Part shown: positions 1 to 7,139 of the stretch, in pieces
How the letters are laid out: every line of letters starts with the position of its first letter
Numbering within the stretch: the stretch's first letter is position 1
Assembly: GCF_000185845.1 (NCBI RefSeq)
Contig: NZ_GL629647.1
Span: 675,562-683,841, forward strand
Source of the DNA: Segatella salivae DSM 15606
Lineage (GTDB): Bacteria > Bacteroidota > Bacteroidia > Bacteroidales > Bacteroidaceae
Length of the DNA: 8,280 nucleotides
Direction: 5' to 3'
The notes under the pieces: generated by a model
The model's database searches: none
What the model was told of the DNA's origin: nothing
What the model saw: only the letters and a program-made list of their open reading frames with translations
Translations under genes and position numbers: made by a program

Positions 1-110
1 GCAGATAACGCATGTTGGAATTCATTACGTAATTTCATTCATAATAGATTTTACAAAGAAAATCAATGAACCATGCCAAGAAATCCACTCTCTCAGCTCA
101 GAAATGAAAC
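1..110. other. Window edge, no supported gene
   Basis: I see no supported gene here. On the minus strand an ATG at 13-11 opens a reading frame that leaves the window after only 13 bases, so it could be the start of the next gene or chance. No TAnnTTTG promoter box is visible between it and the terminator at 111-144. A 10-bp palindrome (ATTACGTAAT, 24-33) lies in the region, with no known meaning. Confidence 0.3.
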
Positions 111-144
111 AAAAAAAAACCGCTGAACAATTAAAGTTCAGCGG
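111..144 (-). terminator. Rho-independent terminator of the small lipoprotein gene
   Basis: A perfect 9-bp stem (120-128 pairs with 136-144, CCGCTGAAC/GTTCAGCGG) encloses a 7-base loop. On the minus strand it is followed at once by nine T (111-119 read as A on the plus strand). It begins 32 bases after the stop codon of the lipoprotein gene, so that gene is the last, and apparently the only, one in its transcript. Confidence 0.93.
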
Positions 145-175
145 CAATCTCTCATTTTTCTACTCGTTTGCAAAA

Positions 176-343
176 TTACTTTGCAGTGTCAGCAGCAGCA
201 GTATCAACAGCAGCAGTATCAGCAGTGTCAACCTGAGCTACAGAGTCTGAATCACCATTGTTTGCATTTGCTGCAGTTTTGTTACCACAAGATGCGAATG
301 AGATAGCTGCAACAGCTACGAGTGCTAAAACTAATTTCTTCAT
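176..343 (-). CDS. Small Ala/Asp/Thr-rich lipoprotein, 55 aa, function unknown
   Basis: This 55-residue protein has a lipoprotein signal: Met-Lys-Lys, a hydrophobic stretch (residues 4-17) and a lipobox ending Phe-Ala-Ser-Cys, with Cys19 as the predicted lipidated residue. Phe at -3 departs from the strict lipobox but is tolerated in Bacteroidota. The mature part is only about 37 residues. After a Gly-Asn-rich linker it is almost entirely Asp-Thr-Ala/Val repeats (residues 38-55) ending in Lys. It has no catalytic motif, no second cysteine and no aromatic residue, so an enzyme is unlikely. It is probably a membrane-anchored, disordered, acidic tail. I cannot assign a function or family name. 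Its own promoter box (395-402) and strong terminator (111-144) make a one-gene unit, and this, with the intact signal peptide, supports a real gene despite its size. The sequence before the ATG is A-rich with no Shine-Dalgarno motif. Confidence 0.85.
   Translation of the reverse strand: MKKLVLALVAVAAISFASCGNKTAANANNGDSDSVAQVDTADTAAVDTAAADTAK
183..230 (-). repeat. In-frame 15-bp direct repeats encoding Asp-Thr-Ala units
   Basis: The 14-base string CAGCAGCAGTATCA (plus strand) occurs at 193-206 and again at 208-221, giving a 15-base period. Shorter versions (GCAGTGTCA) flank the pair at 183-191 and 222-230. The period is a multiple of three, so gain or loss of a unit keeps the lipoprotein frame and only changes the length of its Asp-Thr-Ala tail. 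Confidence 0.8.
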
Positions 344-394
344 TTTCTTTGCTTTTTAAATCTGTAAAACAATCATTTGTTTATTAAAACGATG

Positions 395-424
395 CAAAGG
401 TAACTATTTTTTTTAATTCACATT
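395..424 (-). promoter_or_regulatory. Bacteroidota-type promoter of the small lipoprotein gene
   Basis: On the minus strand 402-395 reads TACCTTTG, an exact match to the TAnnTTTG -7 box of the Bacteroidota housekeeping sigma factor. A weak -33 candidate (AATG, 424-421) sits 18 bases upstream, so only the -7 box is convincing. The predicted start near 388 gives a leader of about 45 bases. The box lies downstream of the carB terminator, consistent with independent transcription. Confidence 0.65.
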
Positions 425-548
425 CATCTTTTAACTACTTTTTTTTACTCCGTATGTAACTTTTTATTAAGTTACTGATTATTAGTAATTTACAAACTGC
501 AAAATATTGTTAATAAAATAATACCTTTTCTTTCACTCCAAAATTTAA

Positions 549-601
549 CAAAGAAAAAGGCACGCCCAAAGTTCTAACAGAACCCCAGGAATGCCTCTTT
601 T
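549..601 (-). terminator. Probable intrinsic terminator after carB
   Basis: Just past the carB stop the minus strand can fold into AGGCA/TGCCT (592-596 with 558-562), with further pairs after one mismatch. Inside it is a second perfect 5-bp hairpin, GTTCT/AGAAC with a 3-base loop (571-583). The structure runs into a T-rich tract (557 downward). It is less regular than the other two terminators in the window, so confidence is moderate. It closes the purF-like/carA/carB transcript. Confidence 0.65.
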
Positions 602-613
602 CGTTGTTATTTT

Positions 614-3600
614 TTAATATTCATTCCATGACTTGATGTCTATGTCGTCAAGTTTTAATGTGCAGAAAGCGTTTATAAAGGCACTGGCTAAACGACTATT
701 CGTGATTAATGGAACATTAAGATCTATAGCCGCGCGTCTCACTTTGTATCCATTTGTCAACTCATGTACAGTAAGATTCTTAGGAATATTAACCACCATA
801 TCAATCTTATGCTCATGCAACAAATCTAAAGCTTGGGGAGTTTGTCCTGCTTCAGAAGGCCAATAAGCTCGTGTATTGCTTATACCGTTTTCATCAAGGA
901 ACTTACTTGTACCTCCTGTTGCATAGAGTTCATAGCCATTTTCTACCAGTTGACGCGCCGCATCAAGCATCTCCACCTTCTGCTTTGCTCCACCTGTAGA
1001 AAGGAGTATCGTCTTTTTAGGAATTCTTTGCCCTACGGCTAACATACTCTTTAATAGTGCAGCGTTCGTATCATCAGCCAAACAGCCAACTTCTCCCGTA
1101 GAGCTCATGTCAACACCCAATACAGGATCCGCTTTCTGTAAACGATTAAATGAGAACTGGCTGGCTTTGATTCCAACATAATCAAGGTCGAACAAGTTCT
1201 TATTTGGCTTTTCGACAGGCAATCCTAACATTACTCTTGTGGCCAACTCAATAAGATTTATCTTCAAAACCTTACTTACAAATGGGAATGAACGACTTGC
1301 ACGAAGGTTACATTCAATAACAAGTATGTCATTATCGCGAGCCATGAACTGGATGTTGAATGGTCCGTTGATATGCAATTGCTTAGCAATCTGACGACTA
1401 ATTCGCTTAACGCGTCTAACTGTTTCTACGTATAGTTTCTGTGGAGGGAACTGAATCGTGGCATCCCCCGAGTGAACTCCCGCAAACTCTATATGCTCAC
1501 TGATAGCATAAGCGAGTATCTCTCCGTTCTTTGCAACGGCATCCATCTCTATTTCCTTAGCGTGTTCAATGAATTTAGAAACGACAACGGGATGATCTTC
1601 ACTTACATTTGCTGCCAATTGTAGGAAGCGTTTAAGTTCTTCTTCGTTAGAACAAACATTCATGGCAGCACCCGATAAGACATAAGAAGGACGCACGAGA
1701 ACAGGGAATCCAACTCGTTTAATGAACTCATCGATATCTTCCATACTCGTCAAAGCACTCCATTCAGGTTGATTAATACCATTTTCGGTCAGCATAGCAG
1801 AGAACTTTGCGCGATCTTCTGCACCATCAATATCCTGTGCTTTCGTACCAAGAATAGGAACATTTTGAGCATCTAACTTCATCGCTAAGTTGTTTGGAAT
1901 CTGGCCTCCCGTACTAACAACAACACCATGAGGATTCTCTAACTCTATAATATCCATAACTCGCTCGAATGTAAGCTCATCAAAATAAAGACGATCGCAC
2001 ATATCATAATCTGTAGAAACAGTCTCGGGATTGTAGTTAATCATGATAGAACGCCAGCCTTCTTTACGGATTGTATTCAAAGCTTGCACCCCACACCAGT
2101 CAAATTCGACTGAACTACCGATACGATATGCTCCAGAACCGAGCACAATTACAGAGCGTTTATCATTCTCAAACACGACATCACTCTTCACACCTCCATA
2201 GGTTACATATAGGTAATTCGTCTGTGCTGGATACTCAGCTGCAAGCGTATCTATTTGCTTTACGACTGGAAGTATATCATAGAATTTGCGTTTATTGCGA
2301 ACCAAAAGGGCTGCCTTATGCATGTTACCGATTTCATTTTCCAAGCCAATGGCACGTGCAATTTGGAAGTCAGTAAAGCCATAAACCTTTGCTTCTCGCA
2401 GCAAATCACGATCTAAAGTATTTATATTTTGCTTCTTTAAAGCCTCATCTATATCAATGATATGCTTCAGCTTCTCTAAGAACCACTTATCAATCTTTGT
2501 GAGATTATGTATCTGTTCTACAGAATAGTCTTTGTGCATAGCCTTTGATATGACAAACACACGTTTGTCTGTTGGCTCACGAAGTGCTGCATCAAGGTCG
2601 TTAATTTTTAATTCTTTGTTCTCAACGAAACCATGCATCCCCTGCCCTATCATGCGAAGACCTTTCTGAATAGCCTCTTCAAAGTTACGTCCTATCGCCA
2701 TAACCTCACCTACAGACTTCATACTTGAGCCTAATTCTTTGTCTACTCCATGGAATTTTGAAAGATCCCAACGCGGAATTTTGCAAACCACATAGTCGAG
2801 TGCAGGCTCAAAGAAAGCATTAGTTGTCTTCGTAACAGAATTCTTTAATTCAAACAATCCATATCCCAGTCCTAACTTTGCAGCAACAAAGGCAAGTGGA
2901 TATCCCGTTGCTTTTGAAGCAAGTGCAGACGAACGAGACAGTCTCGCATTTACTTCTATTACACGATAATCTTCGCTTTTGGGATCAAATGCATACTGTA
3001 CATTACACTCTCCCACAATACCTATATGACGAACTATCTTGATTGACAATGCACGAAGCTTGTGATACTCGCTATTTGTCAATGTCTGTGAAGGGGCAAT
3101 TACAATACTTTCGCCTGTATGAATACCCAATGGATCAAAGTTTTCCATATTACAAACAGTGACACAATTGTCATAACAGTCGCGAACTACTTCGTACTCT
3201 ATCTCTTTCCAGCCTTTCAAACTCTTTTCAACAAGCACTTGTGGGGAGAAAGAAAAAGCCTTTTCACAGAGCTTATTTAGTTCAGCTTCATCATCTGCAA
3301 AGCCTGATCCAAGTCCTCCTAAAGCGTATGCGGCTCGCACAATGACAGGATAACCAAGTGTAGATGCAGCCTTTCGTGCCTCCTCTACATTCTCACAAGC
3401 TTCACTTTTGATAGTTTTTACATCTATTTCATTTAACTGTTCAACAAACAGTTCACGGTCTTCGGTATTCATGATTGCGGCAACTGGAGTTCCCAAAACT
3501 TTGACCCCATACTTTGCAAAGATACCTGTCTTCTCCAATTCAACACCACAATTCAAAGCAGTCTGACCACCAAAAGAGAGTAACACGCCATCAGGTTGCT

Positions 3601-3838
3601 CCTTTTGAATAACTCGTTCAACGAAATAAGGCTGTATAGGAAGGAAGTAAATGTGGTCAGCCACTCCTTCAGATGTCTGTACTGTTGCAATATTTGGATT
3701 GATAAGTACAGTTTCTATGCCTTCTTCCCGAAGAGCTTTCAAGGCTTGCGAGCCTGAATAATCAAACTCTCCAGCCTCTCCAATCTTTAATGCTCCTGAG
3801 CCAAGAAGCAATACTTTCTTTATCTTTTCGTCTTTCAT
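614..3838 (-). CDS. carB: Carbamoyl-phosphate synthase large subunit, CAD/CPS1-like
   Basis: This subunit makes carbamoyl phosphate from bicarbonate, two ATP and ammonia channelled from CarA, in the cytoplasm, for pyrimidine and arginine synthesis. At 1074 residues it is full length for the family (E. coli, 1073). It has two homologous halves, each beginning with a glycine-rich motif (GSGALKIG, residues 13-20; GSGAYRIG, 567-574). Each half has an ATP-grasp domain whose metal-binding Glu and Asn are present (IEVNARLSRSS, Glu295/Asn297; IECNLRASRS, Glu842/Asn844). A methylglyoxal-synthase-like effector domain occupies about 941-1074. Wording such as NARLSRSSALASKATGYPLA, KIPRWDLSKF and QFSF is much closer to animal CAD and CPS1 than to E. 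coli CarB, as I recall those sequences. The effector domain has Trp993 where E. coli has the UMP-binding Lys993. The ATG follows the carA stop by 7 bases, with AGAAAG just upstream as a weak ribosome site, so translation is probably coupled. Confidence 0.97.
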   Translation of the reverse strand: MKDEKIKKVLLLGSGALKIGEAGEFDYSGSQALKALREEGIETVLINPNIATVQTSEGVADHIYFLPIQPYFVERVIQKEQPDGVLLSFGGQTALNCGVELEKTGIFAKYGVKVLGTPVAAIMNTEDRELFVEQLNEIDVKTIKSEACENVEEARKAASTLGYPVIVRAAYALGGLGSGFADDEAELNKLCEKAFSFSPQVLVEKSLKGWKEIEYEVVRDCYDNCVTVCNMENFDPLGIHTGESIVIAPSQTLTNSEYHKLRALSIKIVRHIGIVGECNVQYAFDPKSEDYRVIEVNARLSRSSALASKATGYPLAFVAAKLGLGYGLFELKNSVTKTTNAFFEPALDYVVCKIPRWDLSKFHGVDKELGSSMKSVGEVMAIGRNFEEAIQKGLRMIGQGMHGFVENKELKINDLDAALREPTDKRVFVISKAMHKDYSVEQIHNLTKIDKWFLEKLKHIIDIDEALKKQNINTLDRDLLREAKVYGFTDFQIARAIGLENEIGNMHKAALLVRNKRKFYDILPVVKQIDTLAAEYPAQTNYLYVTYGGVKSDVVFENDKRSVIVLGSGAYRIGSSVEFDWCGVQALNTIRKEGWRSIMINYNPETVSTDYDMCDRLYFDELTFERVMDIIELENPHGVVVSTGGQIPNNLAMKLDAQNVPILGTKAQDIDGAEDRAKFSAMLTENGINQPEWSALTSMEDIDEFIKRVGFPVLVRPSYVLSGAAMNVCSNEEELKRFLQLAANVSEDHPVVVSKFIEHAKEIEMDAVAKNGEILAYAISEHIEFAGVHSGDATIQFPPQKLYVETVRRVKRISRQIAKQLHINGPFNIQFMARDNDILVIECNLRASRSFPFVSKVLKINLIELATRVMLGLPVEKPNKNLFDLDYVGIKASQFSFNRLQKADPVLGVDMSSTGEVGCLADDTNAALLKSMLAVGQRIPKKTILLSTGGAKQKVEMLDAARQLVENGYELYATGGTSKFLDENGISNTRAYWPSEAGQTPQALDLLHEHKIDMVVNIPKNLTVHELTNGYKVRRAAIDLNVPLITNSRLASAFINAFCTLKLDDIDIKSWNEY

Positions 3839-3845
3839 CGTCTTT

Positions 3846-4922
3846 CTACTTTAAAGTTTTTACAAAGTCATCAAATATAAAAGCTGTATCAACAGGACCA
3901 GAACATGCCTCAGGATGGAATTGACATGTAAACCAAGGATTTGTCTTATGGCGTATGCCTTCATTCGAACCATCATTCATATTCACGAACAGCTCTTCCC
4001 AATCCTTATCTAAGGTTGCAGCATTCACCGCATATCCATGGTTCTGACTCGTAATAAAACACTTCTCACTACCTACCAAGCGTACAGGCTGATTATGTCC
4101 TCTATGTCCATATTTCAATTTATAAATCTCTGCACCTGCAGCTTTTGAGAGTAATTGATTACCCATACAAATACCACAAATGGGCTTAGTGCTTTGATTA
4201 ATCTGTTTCTTTATGACCTCAACGGCATCCGAACACATATCAGGATCGCCTGGTCCATTGGCAAGGAATAAACCATCATATTCCATATTTGTATAGTCAT
4301 AGTTCCAAGGAACCCTAATAACTTCGATTCCACGATTAATTAAACTACGAATAATATTGGCTTTTACGCCACAATCAACCAATATAACCTTCTTTCCACC
4401 ACCTTCATTATAACGAATAATCTCTTTGCAAGAGACCCTGTCTACGAAGTTTACACCTTCATAATCAGCTTCTGGTATGTTGTCAGGTTCATCATCAAAG
4501 ATAATCTTTCCCATCATCACACCATGTTCACGCAATACTTTAGTCAACTCACGAGTATCGATTCCCGTTATACCGGGTACGTGTTCACGCTTCAACCAAT
4601 CAGCAAGACTCTCCACAGCATTCCAATGACTATAGTCTTTACTGTAGTCACTTACAATGATTGCTGAAGCATAAATCTTATCGCTTTCCATGAAAGTAGG
4701 AATTCCATTGGCTTCCATTGTAAATGGAGGAACACCATAATTTCCTACAAGAGGATAGGTTAACGCCATCAATTGGCCCGCATAAGAGGGGTCGGTCAAA
4801 CTTTCCGGATAACCAACCATTGCCGTATTGAATACCACTTCACCAGCAACTGGGGCATCATAGCCAAAACTTTTGCCATGGAACTTACTTCCATCACTCA
4901 AGACTAAAGTTACGTTTCTCAT
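3846..4922 (-). CDS. carA: Carbamoyl-phosphate synthase small subunit (glutaminase)
   Basis: This subunit hydrolyses glutamine and passes the ammonia to CarB. It has 358 residues, slightly shorter than E. coli CarA (382). The N-terminal small-subunit domain (about 1-150, with FNTAMVGYPESLTDPSY at 31-47) is followed by a class I glutamine amidotransferase domain (about 177-355). The catalytic triad is complete: Cys252 in GICMGNQLL, His336 and Glu338 in FHPEACSGP. The stretches YGHRGHNQP (271-279), TSQNHGYAV (291-299) and NDGSNEGI (316-323) match the animal CAD glutaminase closely. The residue after the nucleophile motif is Asn (GNQ), where CAD and E. coli have His (GHQ). Because Cys252 is present it should be active, unlike CPS1, where Ser replaces it. 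The gene lies 58 bases after the PurF-like gene with no terminator between, and AAAGG sits 7 bases before the ATG. Confidence 0.97.
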   Translation of the reverse strand: MRNVTLVLSDGSKFHGKSFGYDAPVAGEVVFNTAMVGYPESLTDPSYAGQLMALTYPLVGNYGVPPFTMEANGIPTFMESDKIYASAIIVSDYSKDYSHWNAVESLADWLKREHVPGITGIDTRELTKVLREHGVMMGKIIFDDEPDNIPEADYEGVNFVDRVSCKEIIRYNEGGGKKVILVDCGVKANIIRSLINRGIEVIRVPWNYDYTNMEYDGLFLANGPGDPDMCSDAVEVIKKQINQSTKPICGICMGNQLLSKAAGAEIYKLKYGHRGHNQPVRLVGSEKCFITSQNHGYAVNAATLDKDWEELFVNMNDGSNEGIRHKTNPWFTCQFHPEACSGPVDTAFIFDDFVKTLK

Positions 4923-4980
4923 TATATACCTTTATATAAGCTTTAAACAGATTATTATTTATGTCACTATCCAAGTTTCA

Positions 4981-6864
4981 TCAACGAGAGAAATGCATCT
5001 CATAATAGTTGACGAAAGCCTGATTACAGAGTTTAGTACCTCCAGGAGTTGGATAATGTCCCGTGAAATACCAGTCACCCTTATGCAAAGGAATAGCCTT
5101 ATGCAATCCTTCCAAACTCTGATAAACCAATTCTATCGGAGTAGTTACGCCTTCTGGCCGTAACATTTCAATGATTTTAGCATTGATTTCTTCTATAGTG
5201 AATGGCTCATATATCGCACGAACCTGATTAACCATCATCGATTTAGGTTTCAATAACTCTTCTTGACAAGCCTTGTAAGTATCATGTATAATACTCTCCA
5301 GATGGCGTTCTTTCAACAAAGCGATAGTCGCACGGAACACACAAAACTCTTCAAGGCAAGGCATATCTATACCATAATAGTCTGGATAACGTATCTGTGG
5401 TGCACTACTTACTATCACCATCTTCTTGGGATGAAGCCGATCAAGTATTCTTAAGATGCTCTTCTTTAGCGTAGTTCCTCTAACTATGCTATCATCTATA
5501 ATGACAAGATTGTCTTGTCCGGCTTCAATACTACCATAAGTAATATCATATACATGGCTGGCTAAATCGTTTCTGCTATTACCTTCTGTGATAAACGTGC
5601 GGAGTTTAATATCTTTCCATGCCACCTTTTCAGAGCGAACATACTCATGCATGATATCAACAAGTTCTTCATGTGTAGGCCTATGATCCAACGCTTCTAT
5701 CTTCTTAATCTTCTGTTCACTTAGATATCGTGTAAATCCATCAAGCATACCATAATATGCAACCTCTGCAGTGTTAGGGATATATGAAAATACTGTATGG
5801 TTAGTATCATAGTCAACAGCCTTCAATATAGGTTCAGTCAATTGCTCACCAAGCTTCTTTCGCTCATTATAAATATCCCGATCAGAACCTCTACTGAAGT
5901 AGATTCGCTCAAAAGAACAAGCAGATTCTCCTCGCGGTTCAAGGATTCTTTTAATCGAACATTCACCATTTCGTTTAACCATCAAAGCCATACCTGGCTC
6001 CAATTCCTTTATTTCCTCACAGTCAAGATCAAAGGTTGTCTGTAAAACAGGGCGTTCACTGGCCAATGCAACGATTTCATCATCTTTATAATAAAATGCA
6101 GGTCGGATTCCCCAAGGGTCACGCATAGAGAACATTTCCCCACTTCCTGTCACACCACAAACAACATATCCTCCATCAAAATCAGGCATTGTCGTTTTTA
6201 AGACATTCTCCATTTTGACATGATCCTCAATATATCGTGTGATATCTTTATTGGTAAGATTCAGTTTTTGAGCCTCAACGAAGTTCCTTTCTACTTCTCT
6301 ATCAAGCCTGTGCCCCATGAGTTCAAGCATGATATACGTATCACTATAGATACGAGGGCATTGTCCTTGAAGCGTCAGTTTCTCAAAGATTTCATCAACA
6401 TTTGTCATGTTAAAGTTTCCACAGAAACAGAGATTCTTTGCTTGCCAGTTATTTCTTCTAAGAAAAGGATGTACATAAGAGATTCCGCTTTTACCTGTTG
6501 TGCTATACCGAAGATGTCCCATATACAGCTCACCAGCAAAAGGTAAGTTTGCTTTTGCATAACTTGCATCAGCTAAATCATGCGCATCAACATTTGTAAA
6601 GCAATTATGTACTTCGCCGAAAATCTCGGTTATAGCGTTCGAACCCTCAGCTCTTTCACGGAACATATACTCATGTCCTGGTGTAGAATCCAACTTTACA
6701 CAAGCCAACCCAGCACCTTCCTGCCCACGATTATGCTGTTTCTCCATCATAAGATAGAGCCTGTTCAGACCATACATCCATGTTCCGTACTTCTGCTGAT
6801 AGTATTCTAACGGCTTCAGCAAGCGTATTAACGCAACTCCACAATCTTCTTTTATTCCTTCCAT
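4981..6864 (-). CDS. Amidophosphoribosyltransferase-family protein, long variant
   Basis: The family converts PRPP and glutamine to phosphoribosylamine, the first purine step. The start is most likely the ATG at 6864-6862 (627 residues). A GTG lies directly before it. Cys8 is the predicted N-terminal nucleophile after loss of a short acidic propeptide, as in B. subtilis PurF. Glutaminase motifs follow: NRGQEGAG (45-52), GHLRYSTTG (116-124), SDTY (174-177) and RDPWGIRP (248-255). The transferase half has CSFERIYFSRG (316-326), LRTFI (421-425), the PRPP loop VIIDDSIVRGTT (454-465) and PQIRYPDYYGID (489-500). It is some 120 residues longer than E. coli PurF (505), with extra segments near 13-39 and 375-413. 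Two oddities stand out: Cys148 replaces the oxyanion-hole Asn of the usual Asn-Gly motif, and three of the four iron-sulfur cysteines of B. subtilis PurF are missing. I left the symbol blank because Bacteroidales also carry a shorter, canonical PurF and this paralog's reaction is uncertain. It is the first gene of the carAB cluster. Confidence 0.88.
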   Translation of the reverse strand: MEGIKEDCGVALIRLLKPLEYYQQKYGTWMYGLNRLYLMMEKQHNRGQEGAGLACVKLDSTPGHEYMFRERAEGSNAITEIFGEVHNCFTNVDAHDLADASYAKANLPFAGELYMGHLRYSTTGKSGISYVHPFLRRNNWQAKNLCFCGNFNMTNVDEIFEKLTLQGQCPRIYSDTYIMLELMGHRLDREVERNFVEAQKLNLTNKDITRYIEDHVKMENVLKTTMPDFDGGYVVCGVTGSGEMFSMRDPWGIRPAFYYKDDEIVALASERPVLQTTFDLDCEEIKELEPGMALMVKRNGECSIKRILEPRGESACSFERIYFSRGSDRDIYNERKKLGEQLTEPILKAVDYDTNHTVFSYIPNTAEVAYYGMLDGFTRYLSEQKIKKIEALDHRPTHEELVDIMHEYVRSEKVAWKDIKLRTFITEGNSRNDLASHVYDITYGSIEAGQDNLVIIDDSIVRGTTLKKSILRILDRLHPKKMVIVSSAPQIRYPDYYGIDMPCLEEFCVFRATIALLKERHLESIIHDTYKACQEELLKPKSMMVNQVRAIYEPFTIEEINAKIIEMLRPEGVTTPIELVYQSLEGLHKAIPLHKGDWYFTGHYPTPGGTKLCNQAFVNYYEMHFSR

Positions 6865-7029
6865 CACATTTAATTGACTATTCTATTGTAACAGATTTTG
6901 TCTTATCTTGTCTATAATTTGTTTTCTTGTTCACATCTTCTACATCATGACAAAGAAGCTTTCAATGTCTCAACGCAAAAGCATTTCATCTTATTTATAT
7001 TAAAAAGATTCCATCATCTGATGTCTACA

Positions 7030-7037
7030 CAAACATA
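7030..7037 (-). promoter_or_regulatory. Candidate -7 box for the PurF-like/carA/carB operon
   Basis: The minus strand reads TATGTTTG, which fits TAnnTTTG exactly and is the only fit I found between the PurF-like start and the terminator upstream. No good TTTG -33 box is present at the expected 19-21 bases, so this may be a weak or activator-dependent promoter, or a chance match. The predicted start is near 7024. Confidence 0.4.
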
Positions 7038-7100
7038 ATCATCATTCGACTTTAACCTTTTCATCATCATGTTAGCTTTTCAAGTCTGTTGGGATCATTA

Positions 7101-7139
7101 GTATATTATACCAAACAAAAACACATTGTGCATCAATGT
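7101..7139. repeat. Two adjacent short inverted repeats, possible operator
   Basis: GTATA-T-TATAC (7101-7111) is a perfect 11-base palindrome. Twelve bases on, ACATTG-TGCAT-CAATGT (7123-7139) has perfect 6-bp arms, and CAATG recurs at 7143-7147. They lie about 80-115 bases upstream of the candidate start of the nucleotide operon. Short AT-rich palindromes arise easily by chance, so a protein-binding role is only a possibility. Confidence 0.35.

Noticed and set aside
472..488. TTACT/AGTAA inverted repeat in the carB-lipoprotein gap
   Set aside because: Five AT-rich base pairs with a 7-base loop and no T-tract; chance in such AT-rich DNA.
633..6810. Plus-strand open frames of 60-108 codons
   Set aside because: All but the one starting at 4873, which also runs across the carA/purF-like gap, lie within the minus-strand carB, carA and PurF-like genes; none shows a recognisable domain, promoter or ribosome site.
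6865..6867. GTG as start of the PurF-like gene
   Set aside because: An ATG follows directly and gives the same protein less one residue; ATG is far more usual, and the propeptide length is still reasonable.
6945..6989. Possible 14-codon leader peptide on the minus strand ahead of the PurF-like gene
   Set aside because: No ribosome site, no run of informative codons, and no attenuator hairpin after it; short frames of this size are expected by chance.
7014..7070. 18-codon frame beginning with three ATG codons on the minus strand
   Set aside because: It spans the candidate -7 box, so it would not be fully transcribed from that promoter, and it has no ribosome site.
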